A stretch of 64,000 nt of DNA. Source: Tubiluchus corallicola. Lineage: Eukaryota; Priapulida; Priapulimorpha; Priapulimorphida; Tubiluchidae. Made by a program: the position numbers and the translations under genes. The notes under the pieces are model-generated. The model ran no database searches and had not been told where the DNA came from. It saw nothing but the letters and a program-made list of their open reading frames with translations. Below, piece after piece: positions 24,000 through 37,430 of the stretch. Location of the stretch: assembly GCA_030141605.1 (NCBI GenBank), contig JAQGDQ010000092.1, positions 263,501 to 327,500 of the forward strand, in the 5' to 3' direction. Positions within the stretch are counted from its first letter, which is position 1; each line of letters starts with the position of its first letter.

Positions 24000-26900
24000 C
24001 TGAAAATCTTCTGAAACGCTTTCCTGTCATGTTCATTAGCTGATTATAATGATCCACCAATTAGGATGGCCACCACAACGTCATTTTGATGAGATAAATA
24101 AAGTGCATTTTCCCAAGACTCATTTATGCCTGGGTAGTATTTAGGAAAACCGTTCGCTTCAGTAACCATTTATTTCTTGAAAAGTTTGACGCCAGTCTTT
24201 TCTGATACTGATCACCAAAAACAAAGATTTGCTTCAAACCTAAAATATAGAAACCAAAAAATGTTCATAGAAAGTATATAAAATGTTTTAGTGTCAATTT
24301 AAATGGTGAAATGGGAAGCACAGAATGAGTGAACGAAATGCAAAAGGATTATTTACCGATTTCACTAAGCAGATAAAATTTTATTTATATAGACAAATTT
24401 CAATGACAGTTTTTCAATAAAATTGATAAAACACAAAGATACCTGCAGACATTTTGGAAAACAAGTTCGAATCGAACTATTAGTCGAGAAACTTGTTGAA
24501 CTCAAGATCGTGGATTAAAAACAACAACAATGCCACCATTTCGCAAATAAAAAGCCCGACTCAGCCAGTCGATGCAGAATTCATTCTAACATGTTTTCGA
24601 AAAATAATTTTGCAGCCTTCTTGAATTTAAAATGGCGGATCGAAAATCATGACGATCCATTGCAAATTCACGGAGCCTTAGGTTTTTTCAAAAAGGCTAT
24701 GCCAACAAGAACAACATCCAGATGAGTAGCGATTCGGGTTGCTCCCTTGACCAAAAATTATTTTAACGGGCAACGTTGGCCAAGGCTAAAATTGATTTCA
24801 TGCAGAATTAATCGGCAAGTCAAATTGGGTAGCGCTTTTACAGACGTCTGTGTATCCTTACGAACATTATTAACTTAATGAACATGCAGAACATAGAAAA
24901 CATCAAACTGATAGCGATTTTGAAGAAAAACAGATTTCGATACATTAGTAAATAGCATCACTTGCAAATACCCCATTGTTTCAGAACTAGTAGAGTTGTT
25001 TTAATTTATCTAGTCAAATTTTGTTGGCAGAAGTGTGCAACAACATAATTAAAACTAAAATTAGGCTAAAAGAGATAATAATTAATTTTTGTAATTCAAT
25101 CTTAAAAAACAGCTTTTTAGTATTTTATTTCTTAAGATATTTTGCGCATGAGTAAAAAATCGTGTACTGTTTTCCTGCATTTTGCACGCCCATTTTTACA
25201 CCCCATGTTTTCTTCCTTTAATCCAACAAGCTTGCTTTAACTTCTCGTAGATTACCAACGCAGTCAACACGTCACCCCATTTTAATACGCGAACAGAAAA
25301 CTGCACTAAAACCTGAAACACAACCTCAGCAAATAACGAATCTGCATGCTTGGACTGTAATCGAAGCCGACAATTCATTTTGTTAAGAAAGTGCGACGTT
25401 TTTGAAATGCAAATATGAAAGCCAAATTTCTTTCAGAATCTAAATTCTAATTTTATCGTCGCCACCTGTTACTCGAGACGTTGTGTGTTGACATGATGCT
25501 GTTGAGGAAAAAATCGACTGCTGATAAGCCCACAATTCTGGACGATATTTTCTCAACAGGCACGAATTCACATACGCTATCAAATAGTTACATACTTATT
25601 TACTGATGGTATGTTTTGCATACACTGAAGTGTTTGAGATCCCTAATGTTATGGAAATAATAAGAGGATGTGAAAAAATGCGTCTTTTTGCACAGACAAA
25701 TCGTTTTTAAGTACAAATTTTATGCGCATTACTGTAAATTTTTAGTCTAAATTTTTATTTCATCTCATTGGACTATAAGTACATAAGTGCATACTACATA
25801 GCACTTACTATGGTAGAAATACATTTATATTTCATTTCCTACTATGTTTTCCACATGATAATATGAACCTACAAAATAATACACTCAATATTTTTGACAT
25901 GACATGCGTCTTAACATGACAAAAGAAGACATGATTCTTAATAAACTGTTAATCACTTTATGTTTTGATTCTGAGACTAAGTACAGTAAGTGATTTAATT
26001 ATAGGGAGCAGAAACAATGGTTTGCTTTCTTTCTGTTCTCAAAGCCTAATGTCTCCCGTAGGACATTATTACATGCTTTGCTATACTTACTGCCATACGA
26101 TTTCATCACAGCTGCACAGGTTTCAGATGATTAAGAAAAAGAATTCATACATTTATTACACAACAAGTACACTTAATTAGTTAATTCAAATGTAAGCCGC
26201 CAAAAGAAAGACCGAAATGAACGAATCCAGAAAAAAATATTTTAGAAAAATAATTTTATGTGATTATGTGCCGAGACTGAAATTAGCTTGCACGAACTAA
26301 TAAATGGCATGTCAAGCTGTATACAGTAGGCCTAGTGAGTGTATTATAAATAAAAACTCACTAATTAAACATGTTGATTTATTGTTTAATTAAAGTCCCT
26401 GATGAGTTCCTGATTCTTTACTTTTGAAGGGTTGAGTAGTAATTAGCGCAGAAATCAAGTCATCTTGTGACTATATTGCATGTTAATTGGTGTGGTTTCC
26501 AGTAGTAGTATTGTATGACACACTCCATGTGCCTTTATTACCTGCATTCATTCTCGATACAACAAATTGGTATTGATTAGCAAATATCGATCGATTCCTA
26601 CCTCTACTATACGTACGCATGCAAAGGGGCAGCATGTTTTACTCGTGCTGGTAAACTTCAAACTCTGTCGATCGAAGTTTGACCACTTTTGCCAAGAACT
26701 CACATGAATAATGCGCCATTCTGCTAGCAAAGCCATTTGAATCTTGAGAGATTCAATTAGATTCGGTAAGTCTGTTTGATTACGGTGCGCAGTTACCATC
26801 GCGATCAAAAGGGAGCCCAATTACAAACGTTGTTCAACGAAGCCATTTATAAATGAATTAAGATCTTGGGAGATATAAAGATACAGTGAATTTTGATATC

Positions 26901-28900
26901 TAGTTTAAAAACTCGCATTTATAAATACTTTATAGCGTTTTCATAATACACTTGATCATTGGCGCAAATTATTTTAATTATCAAGAATATTCTTTTTTTA
27001 ATAACCTGAACTTTTTCAAATAAAGAAGGTGCTACTAGGTAATATAAGTTTATTTTGCGAATTTTTTGAACGTACCTCAAAATTATCTCTATTTTGAAAG
27101 CAAAGTTTTTTACGTGCAACAGAGAAAAAAGGAAACAAGCTGCTGTACATGTGCATTGCCATTTTATGAAACTTACATAAAATTTAGCTGCTAAATTTCA
27201 TTCAACTGAACATGTACTCAACGAAAAAGCATTTGAGTATACATTTTAAAAATATTAGAAACATATTGTAATTCTCACACTAGAACTGAAAATAAAAGAA
27301 ACTACAAGCACTGTTATCAATTATAATCTTTATGTCACCATCATTATTAATGATGGTACAAAACTTAATTTTCGTACCAAAAATCAAAGACAGAAAATGT
27401 AAAAGCTGTATTCCAACTTTTTTACATTTCCTGCCTGTCTAGTGTGACGTCAAGCTTCAATAAATTGTGAAGTTTCTACAGCCATAAATGGACTGTTTAT
27501 TCGTTAAATTTGTACGCATTATTTTATTATTTTACGGGTTCACTCTGGTTAACGCTATAGAAAATAAATGTGGTATAAAGCAGCTCACCTCACAACAAAT
27601 TAATCGAAAGAAGTACAATTAACACACAATTTGTAAGAATTAGCAAAAAGCACACGCTTTTGCGTAATCATAGTGCAAAGAAATAAATACAATGTTTTAC
27701 ATGTAGTTCGCTATTATACAGACAAGTCTACGTTTCACTTTCGAAAATTCGATGTTTACCTGAGGACAGATTTCTTTTATAATTAAAATTTCGCTTGTCC
27801 AACGTCTAGAATAGACGTAATGGACATTAGCTGATATTATTTGGAATTTCTAGTGGTGTATAAGCCTAATAAAACAAGCAATGCCGAATTTTTTTCGTGT
27901 AAACACGGCCCCTTGGGCTGTCGCCAGGAGCGGTATTTCCAAAGCCACTGGTAACAGTCCTTCAGGAGTATAAACTACTGCTGCCTTGAACTACGCATGT
28001 CGCATGTTGCACCTGATAACGTTGTTTTTATTGTGTTACAAACGGACACTTTTGTGAGTGTTATATCGCACTGTTTAGTGAAATGGGATAACTGTAACAA
28101 TTCAAGGACTACAACTCCACAATAGTATTCAGTCAGCTGGTAATAATCACTATAATCCATAACTGTGCAGGAAACCTTTTAATTGAAGTTGAATTCTTAA
28201 ACTGTAAACTTATAAAGGTAGTTTATTATCTAGGTGTAAATGCTTGCTTCTATTTTTTTCTCCACCATTTTTTGCTTCTATTTTCAAGCTTTATTGTTAA
28301 AATGTTCATTTGCGCTGCCAATGCCGTTTTTTGTGTTTGATAATAATCTACTGTGATTAGCAAAAACTATTTTATACTTGTACTTATATTACTGATCTAG
28401 CAGTTGTTTTCAAGAGGTATCTTATGGTTGTAGTTCCCTTTGATCACTACCCCGTGTATAGAATTAGGAATTACTTGAGGGAATCAGAATCACTTATAAA
28501 GCTACTTGCAGCAAGTGAAGCACGGTTGAGAAGCTTTTAATATAATCAAGACACGACTCACTTCTACAGTGAAGATCAAAGCTCGAATTGCCACCTCGAG
28601 CGTTACCAGAAGATGTGCGCGTAGCTACAATAGCTGTGAGTTACAAAATAAAGTCATTATATGATCATTCTATTAAAGTTTTTTCTTTAGTTTTGCTGGT
28701 GCAAGCATATGCAAAATGAAAAATTACCTACAACCAAGAATTCGTTAACTGAACAAGTTTAGTTTAGGATATCAGCGACAGAAACAATACTTTGAACTCT
28801 TTCGAATCTACGAATTGGTATATTATATATATTATCACGTATATTATTTCATTTTGTACATATGTCATTTTGTACATATGACATTATACATTATATACAC
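24000..28900. other. Non-coding stretch upstream of the LamG/EGF gene
   Basis: About 4.9 kb of AT-rich sequence with only short, unsupported frames (60-90 codons). The region just right of 23998 should hold the 5' UTR and promoter of the minus-strand gene, but I see no clear TATA box or splice acceptor that fixes its start. Confidence 0.4.
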
Positions 28901-28902
28901 AT

Positions 28903-29276
<374 letters not shown>

Positions 29277-29279
29277 ACA

Positions 29280-32200
29280 AATTATTTCTACACTGGTAAA
29301 TAGGTATTATTTTTTGTCGTTTCGGCAGAACACGACGGTTCCTACCTGAAATCAGGTTTGCTTCTAAAGAGTTTACTACATTAGCTGGGGGATTAATACG
29401 AGAATGCGGTCTCTCCGACTATATTGCTCCTACTTTACTTCCTTTCTTGAGCCTGCTTTTAGTTTCTGCCACAAGGAAACAACTAGTTTCAGCTTCTAAA
29501 ACTTCACTGCTGACGAAGCAAAATTTCATGACATACATAATGTATACCAAAAAGTCGCTAAGTAATATCATTATAGTCTATATCATGTTAAAATAACAAA
29601 AGCGATTAGCATGCATAACTTTCTTACCTGCATTGATTTACTCTAAGTTAAAGCAAGTTAGTGTTTATTATTCAGAAATTCGCCGATCTCAAATGTTACT
29701 AAGACACATTATAGTTTGTTAAGCTAAAACAACCGCAGGTACATAAAACTAGCGATCCTTGTACAACTTTGCCTTTGTCTGTTTCTTACAGTTCACAAAA
29801 ATTAAGTGATAAATTACAATCAATAAGAGTTGAGAAGGCATCGCGAGTTAGAAGCTGGCGTCGGTCAATCTATCATCCGTAGTAAACCGGCACTGAAACT
29901 AGAACTGAAGCCACTGCGACGTTCCGCTGTTGAGAAGCCAAAGTACTGGACATCATGTGGCGTAACTAAGAACAGGAACTCCTATTCCAGGGCAAAACAA
30001 CGTATTTGTGAGCTTTTTAAACGCAAATGGTAATCTAGTCAGTAGATTTGACCAACGGGTGATTAAGTCAATAGTCGCAGTTATTTCCACTAGTACTAAA
30101 TAACGACAAATATTTTTCTCTTAGTCGTCTGCCCATTTACTGACTACAGGCCCAGTATTGTTTAACTTTGCTCACTTCGGTCATCGCAGAAGAATCGCTT
30201 CCTCATGACACCCTGCACACATACCATGCGAACTTAGTTGTTCTTCCAAAACAGCAAGTTAGCATGCCTATGACACATAACTTGCGCCAGGCTATAGTAA
30301 TCGACAGTATTACGGCATTCAACAGTATTCTGCCCATTTTAAAAGCAAATAAAAAAATTTACTATTACTACCACCGCTGCCGCTGCCGCCGCCACCACCT
30401 CTACCACCAACACCACCGCCACCATATTATGAAGGTCAATATAAACTTTACCCAACGAATCATTGCACTATTATTGCAGTTATTATTGCAATGGTTGCCA
30501 TCTATTTCGTAAATTGGGGTAATTCATAAAGTTTGCTATCATTAACGCTTTGAAATTCTTTGTGAGTACCATCTTCGGCAGCCACTTCAACTCACCATAA
30601 GAGCATACAGCCAACTGAAATACCATTTGCATATAAAAGGTTGCAAAAACAATGACAATGGAGTGAAGAAACTTGTTTCCCCAACCTTCAAAACTTGTTC
30701 CCGCTATTTATTGTGTACTGTTCATTTTATAACCAGCTCAGGAGCTAAATGATGCGTTATTTCCGCACAATATTGAAGCAAATTGCTTAGAGGTTAAGGA
30801 TTTGGATTGGATTGTTGAATGATAATGTATAGTAGTTTGCACAAATCGATTTTGAAATGTTCTTTGACATGAAAGAGTGGCCTTAAACTGACAATTGCAT
30901 CACATACAATAATATTGCTTTGTAAGTTATTATAATAATTTTGTATGTAAGTAATAATTGCTACATCTCTATAGAGAGGATGGTCTAATAAATTGTAAAA
31001 ATTTTCTCCCCACTTCCCCTTTTCCCTGATTGAAAAAATATGCTGTGACCTTAATGCTTTAATTATATCATATCCCCAAAATTTGGCCCTCCTTATCACC
31101 TCGTGTACACCATTTCTTTAATAATCATATCACGTGCAAACCACTATCCAAGCGCTAATTAGATTTGTCAAACTTAACTACTGCGTACGCAGAAGTAAAT
31201 CGCTGTCAAATACCAAATGCTTCCTGTGATCAACTTTATTTTACGACATCTCTACCTTCAATCTCGCTTGCAAATAAATATGACACTGTGCTGATGGGCT
31301 GAAATATGACACTGTGCATGGAACTACTCAATTACACTTCTGTGGTAAAACACCTTGATTCTAACTTCGTTGCTACAGATATATGTATGTATATATATCG
31401 ATCTGACAAATTATTTTCTGACCTGTCCTCCCCCACCCTAAATGACTTCATAGCGAGTTCGTGGTGACATCGAACTCCACCAAAATTAGATTTTTAAACT
31501 GTTTTGTCGAAAGTCTGATTATGCCACTTAAAATCAAAAGGTTTCTCAGAACATCAGACGAAATGCTTTAATCTCCATGTTGTCATAACCGTGAATTGCC
31601 TATTACCCTTTTAACACAGGATGTTTGAAAAGAAAAAGTGCTGATGGGCTGAAATATGCTGAACAAATCACAGAAGAAATGCAGTGAGTATTAAGTCATG
31701 CAGAATGAGATTACATTATTCTAACTGTAGGAACTGTGATCACATTTACTGGGCTTTGTATGGCGTAATACTGGTATGTTTATTCAGTTTTATTCCATTT
31801 ATGTAATTTTCAAACTTAAGTTTAAACTCATTTTATTTAGTTCACGTATATTGTAATAGTGAAATTGTTTATTGAAATTGTTAGTGCACTGCTTCTTTTG
31901 GAACACCCTGTACAAGTGTTGTGCAAAGGGACCTGTATAGCTTCCTAGATTAATAGTAGTGGTCTTAACTCCGCCCTGGTTAGTCCAACAATGAGTTCCT
32001 CGAAATTTGATCACCTCAACTTTGACAGGTACCACCGCAACATCCAAATTAGTCGTTATGCGGTTGAGTAAATATCATAACTGAACCTCATCCTATCTGC
32101 TGGCAAGATTTTCTAGAATTTTATTAAATTCACTCAACTGAAAAGCTGAAACATTTTCCTGCAGCTGACACTCCTCATTAGCTGCTGCTCGTCGTCCTCG

Positions 32201-32429
32201 TCTTATCTATGACAATGTAACAGTGATACGTTAATAATGACAAGCGTTATGGAAAAGTGAAAATCATAGCTGCTTTGTCTTAAAGATTTTTTACTCTACA
32301 GTATCTTGAGCATTGAGACGCTGCGTATTTGTAGTGAGATCTCTTTGCACAAATAATCAACAACGTGAATCAGCTTATACTAATCAAACGGCTTGTTTAT
32401 CAAAATCTTCTTGGTTCAGATACAGTCAC

Positions 32430-32460
<31 letters not shown>

Positions 32461-33060
32461 CAATTATTATTATTATTATTTTTTTAATTATTATTATTAT
32501 TATTATTATTAGGGTCACGAAACTCATAGGTCAGTAGCCCTGGTAAAGGGAAGGACTGCAGTCAGTGCAGTGAACATTACCAAAAATGTTAGCTGTGTAT
32601 GACCTAACAACTTTTCTGTATTACTGCGACTTAATAGACACAAACTAACTTTTTCATACACTGCAGATTACGCTAGATCCTGACAGTGTATTACTCTCCC
32701 AAGCCCATCAGATAGTTCATTTAAGCTGAGAAAAGATTATGCAACAGGTTTTTTGAAACAAGGACAACTCTTCTGCAGCTTTCTTCTGTTAATGAACTTC
32801 ATGCTGCTTGCACCGTGCACAAGGATCTTAATATACATGTATTTTGTGCAGAGGTGATCGAGAAAGAGGTAACTTAAAACCACGTTATCGTACATCCCAA
32901 TGCATCGCTAACAGGCATTGAAAATTGAATGAAGTTTATTGGGTTTTTTTTGCATCTTGCAAGCACTCACCTTGAGGCAAACGGTGGACACCAATTACAC
33001 CTAAAAGCACGAATATATTATATTCGACTAAAAATAGCAAAAGAACATTGCTTTCGTCAC
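29280..33060. other. Non-coding stretch with minor repeats
   Basis: It contains imperfect CCG/ACC triplets (30361-30425), a local duplication (31276-31317, with a further copy of part of it at 31639-31659) and TTA triplets (32431-32512). The frame at 29830-30033 is Lys/Arg-rich and starts at TTG. The minus-strand frame 31099-30794 (101 codons) has no recognisable domain. Neither is supported as a gene. Confidence 0.4.
32431..32512 (+). repeat. (TTA)n trinucleotide microsatellite
   Basis: Nearly perfect TTA/ATT units with a T-rich interruption at about 32480-32490. Confidence 0.95.
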
Positions 33061-33084
33061 TTACACTAAACACTGTTTATCAAA

Positions 33085-33510
33085 AACGCACTTACTAACT
33101 CTGTGTAATAGCCTTGTGTTGCCTTATTTAACTTACTGTATCAGCTTACGGGGTTCGACATATACAAATATATCACCCTTAAATGTATTACGACGAAAGT
33201 TTTACGTGTAATTTATAATCTATCTAAACGAACAGAAATACCATTTACATACTGTAAATGTGGCATACTGCTGGTAAGCGACTTAAATAAACTAGCTTAA
33301 ATGTAGAAAACAAATAACAGACTTTTCCAAGAATTTTTGCTAATCCAGTAAATCTAGCACAAAAAGTTCATAACACGAGATTTAATACATACAGCATCCC
33401 ATTGTGCAGAACCAACATTGCGAAGTATTCAAAGTCCTAAACTCTGGAACAGTCCTAAACGCTAGATATATCTACCAACACCAAAATATTTAGACATAAC
33501 TACATAGTCA
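33085..33510 (+). mobile_element. Decayed CR1/L2-like LINE fragment
   Basis: On the plus strand one frame reads NSLVLPYLTYCISLRGSTYT, the usual post-RT segment of CR1/L2 LINEs. After a stop and frame changes the remainder gives HNTRFNTYSIPLCRTNIAKY, and in another frame PKLWNSP. These match the order seen in the better-preserved LINE at 61452-62060 (Y-L-Y-G-C, then N-N-K-F-G, then LWNLLP). It is a dead fragment without a recognisable 3' tail. Confidence 0.7.
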
Positions 33511-35077
33511 TAATAATATAACCAAGCGGTCAATTTGGACATTTTTGATTGGCCATTTTATATCAGCTTTCGCAAGAATGTTCTGCACTCTTAATTTGTC
33601 AGTTAATCTTGAAAAATATATATTCTTATTATTATTTCACTTTGATAATTTTGTATATTTGTCTCTTTATTTCCATATCATTATGTTGTCAACTTTTTCT
33701 CCTCATCATTCATTCATATCCTCACTTGCTGATTCGCATCCTCTCCATTCCCTGCAACGCACATCATCTAACTAGGTATTTAATTAAGTGTATTACAAAA
33801 TTTGCTTCTTATAGAGTATTTTATTTCTTGTTAAATATTGTATTATTGAAATTTTTGTATTTTTTAATGTACCAGTTGTATTTGTGTTGATACGAAATAA
33901 ACAATCTTGAATCTAAATGAAATTGAATTAATTTTGTGTATTTTTATGGCTCAGCTTAACTACGTTTTTCATTCGGTAATGAATTTTGTCTTATTGACCT
34001 CTCCTAGAACATCCCAGGCAAGAGATTATAAACGACCCTGTGCAGTTGCACTATTGCTGTTTCTGGATGTCAGATTTCCTTTTTTATAAAAGATGTAAAG
34101 GATAATTTTAGAAATGCAATTCAAGCAGAAATTGTCGCTGCTTCCTTTGAAAGTAATTTCTGTATGTTCAATAGGGCCTGTGCGTAGTTAATTAAAGAGC
34201 GTCAATAAACAGTAAACCAGGACTAGGAAAGACAATTATTTAAATTTTAACAGAAGCCACGTAATGTGGCATGGGAAGAATTAAAGGGATAGTAAACTGC
34301 AAAGCAACAGAAGTTCACAATATTTGCTGTGTCTGATTAAAGCGATTTCATCAAAACTTTTCAAGCGATATGCTTCACAACTACTTAAAACATTTTACGT
34401 TCAAGAATTCCCGCCTTCATGCTGTGATCGACTCTCGCAAGTGCTACGGGAACATTGATGCATTTCTTTCCGTGATGCGTAAACTATGACGTCTTCTCGT
34501 GCTCGCGTGCCCAAGTAGGGGAGACGGAGATGATTGCAACATTGCGTATATTTTCTCTTGTAAATACATAAACGCTTAGTGACTACTTTCTTGTTTACTA
34601 CTTAATAATTACTTTGAAAAGGACGTACTTCAATTAGTAAGTGTAGATCACATATTCCAGATAAGCAAAAATTTAATTTCAGATTGCCCAAAGGTCATTG
34701 TTACTTAGTCTTCCCATGAACCCTCAGACAATATCAACGGAGATACAAAGACTGTTACAACTTACCCGTGTTACATCCAGCCCCGATCTCCCCTACAGCT
34801 AATTACTAGTCTACGCAGAAACGGGACAAGTACTCTCACTGATTATGGGGAACAATGCATGTGTTGGCTGCTAAAATCGATACATACAGTGAATAGCATA
34901 CAAAACGGAAACTAGCAGAATAATTTTATTAGTTTTTTAAACAGTGGAGCTGTAAAGCTTTGATTTTCTCCGCTTGGATTCACCTCCGACATGGTTTTCC
35001 CTCCTTAGTATATAGTTTTTGTCGCGTAATATTTATAATGTAAATAAAACTGCTCCCTCCATGCCATCCTCCGCCGT

Positions 35078-35158
35078 GTTTATGTGTGTATGTGCGTGCG
35101 CGCGTGCGTGCGTGAGCGTGCGTGAATGCGTGAGTGTGTGTGTATGTGTGTTTGTTTT
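35078..35158 (+). repeat. TG/TGCG-rich microsatellite
   Basis: Interrupted TG and CGTGCG dinucleotide or tetranucleotide run. Confidence 0.85.
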
Positions 35159-35811
35159 TGTCTCTATGATGTAGCTTGAAATACGACCTCTAATCTAGAG
35201 GCCATTAGTTAATTTACATTGCACACTAACCTGGGCAGTGAAAATTGTTATCATAATTAATTTGCATCTAAATTATATGCTTGTTGTAAAGTTTTAAATC
35301 CGATACGTAAAAAGAAAATTATCTTTAGAAATAGAAATTTGCGAGCTATATTCTTTATTGTGTACAGGAAGAAGTCGTACCGTAAACTAAACCTAAACAT
35401 ATCTTTCTCTAAAAATTTACCTAGTTAAAGGCCTGGACTGTAATGAAGCCCACATGAATAAAGCGGAATTTAGATTCTCCACACTCCCGACAAACAAAAA
35501 AGTTTACATAATATGCAATTAAGCAGATAAGTACGTTAATTTCATTGAAACGTCACAACAAAATTACTGTAGTTCAGTAAGATGGTAACGTAGTCACTCT
35601 CGCTACGTAATCACAACTTAATACTTTAGCAGTATGTAATAAAGATTTCACATAGCAAATTGTTAAATCAAAACGAAGATATCGTGATACCAAAACAATA
35701 TTGGTTGAACGAACACAAAAATTTGCAAATTTAAACAACGAAAATACTGAATGAAACACATTTTCTGTAGGGTTTCATATTGTTGCTGATTTTAAGGTCC
35801 ATTAACGTTGT

Positions 35812-36378
35812 TTAAGATTTAGCTCCCTCTGCTGCAATTCTCGAAATTCGTTTAGCGGCAGCTCTGGTCCATGTGGGTCGAATAGCCGGTTGAGTGGAAT
35901 CAGCTGCATGTTGGTTTTTTCCGTTTTCTTTAGTCTCAGTGTTGTGAACATAATCATCATTCAACTCCAGAGGAAACAAGAAATTTAAAGAACGAACTAG
36001 TTCACTATTCTTCTTTTGATTTCCTCTCGCTAGTACTTTGGCGGCTCGAATATTACCATGTCGGCTACGAATGGGCTCTGTGATAAGGCCCAATTTCCAC
36101 TGGCTTCTAGGAATATCCATAATTTGCACAACCACGACGTCATTGATGCAGGGCAAATAATGTGAGGTGACGCGTTTTTGTTTCAGAGATGACTGGTAGC
36201 GTTCTCGTATTCTCAGCAGATAGTCTCTTTGCCTAATCGTCCAAAATGCGTCCAACTGCTGCCGGCCTTTCTTCCACCCGTGTAAGTAAGGTTTGTGTAG
36301 AAGACGGAGGGTCTGGTTGGTAGGTAGTGTCAAGGTCAACGTTCGAGTCAATAGGTAAAGTGTTGATTGAACGAGCAA
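35812..36378 (-). pseudogene. BEL/Pao retrotransposon pol, C-terminal (DUF5641) fragment
   Basis: The open frame ends in the domain that closes BEL/Pao polyproteins after the integrase. The region around residues 40-65 (QLDAFWTIRQRDYLLRIRER) is followed by a beta-rich block with INDVVVVQ, IPRSQWKLGLITEPIRSR, GNIRAAKV and RSLNFLFPLE, all diagnostic. The tail is basic (WTRAAAKRISRIAAE) before the stop. The domain binds nucleic acid and is thought to help integrase. Upstream of about 36378 the integrase core is absent or unreadable, so this is a 5'-truncated remnant. It lies head-to-head with a protease fragment of the same class at 36870-37430 (plus strand). I list it as a pseudogene despite its intact frame. 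Confidence 0.85.
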
Positions 36379-36869
36379 AGTTGCGTTCCCATATCTATGT
36401 TAGTTTATTCTGCAAAAATACAAATTTTCTGTAGTCTACAATTACTACATCTACAAATCTATTGAAATAAAAGTGCTAGAAAATAAGTGCTACAGATTAC
36501 TACGTTACACTAAAAAGCTAAAAATGTATACATACATTGTTGGTCCAATATTGAGTCGAGAAAAAGCCAGAATGTCAGTAAAAGGTAGCAGTATAATTAT
36601 AAGTCAATTTTTAAATGTAACAGAGACGTGTGTACTTAACAAGTTCCACCTATACAATGTCAGAGTAGAAAAAGTAGTCTAGCTTGCTGAGCTACAGTCT
36701 AATATATTGTGCCTTCTAATGCATATGCTACCTTGAGAAGAGGTAATGGACCAAAACATTTACACCTGCAACAGATTAGGTGTGATAACTGTGAATGAAT
36801 GAAAGCTAGAATCAACGTAAGTGAGGGGACGGCTATTAAGGTATACAAGGTTTGCGCCCTTCGTGCCTG

Positions 36870-37430
36870 TTCAGTCTGTTTCTAAATCTAAACAGAAGCC
36901 AGCTGACGCTCGAGAGAAAAACTTAAACCCTCGAGAAAGCAACTGTTTTTATTGCAAATAGAACAAACTGAACAAAAAACTGAAGAAACTGCTGCTTTGC
37001 ACTCGAATCACTCCAGTCTTGGTCTTTTTTCTACTAATGAACGGGCGATTGTGCAGACAGCTAAGTATGCATTAGTCGCGCCCCTAGCGAATCTGAAAAA
37101 CGAAAACCTTGCTCTGTTTCAAACTTTAAAAAGATTTCTGTACGAGCGTACCTGGACACTGGTGCGCATTCCAGCTATATAACCTTGCAATTGGCTCGTG
37201 AACTCGAATTGCCGTTAACAGACCTTGACACTGTTAACATAGCCACCTTTGCGAAACCGTCAGTTAGTAAGATCGAATACTGCAGAGGTGCAATTAATCT
37301 TTTTAGTAAAGATAGCTCAAAGATACTTAAAATGAATGTGCGAATTATACCAGAAATTGCACCTGCTACTACCCAGTCACCCCTACCTGCAAAGGTTCGT
37401 TCTCGACTGGATAGTTTTTTCTGATCTTGC
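36870..37430 (+). pseudogene. BEL/Pao retrotransposon gag-pol, knuckle and protease fragment
   Basis: On the plus strand a decayed zinc-knuckle start (NCFYCK, then a stop) at about 36930-36950 is followed by the conserved lead-in ERAIVQTAKYALV. The aspartic protease then reads VRAYLDTGAHSSYITLQLAR with the catalytic LDTGA. The lead-in and the protease lie in different frames, with the frame change between about 37110 and 37140. The protease frame continues to 37424, where it stops. No reverse transcriptase follows. The orientation is opposite to the DUF5641 fragment at 35812-36378, so the two cannot belong to one collinear copy. Confidence 0.75.

Noticed and set aside
31890-31920. GGAACACCCTGTAC, like the end of mariner-type transposons
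   Set aside because: No inverted partner was found nearby, so no element can be bounded.
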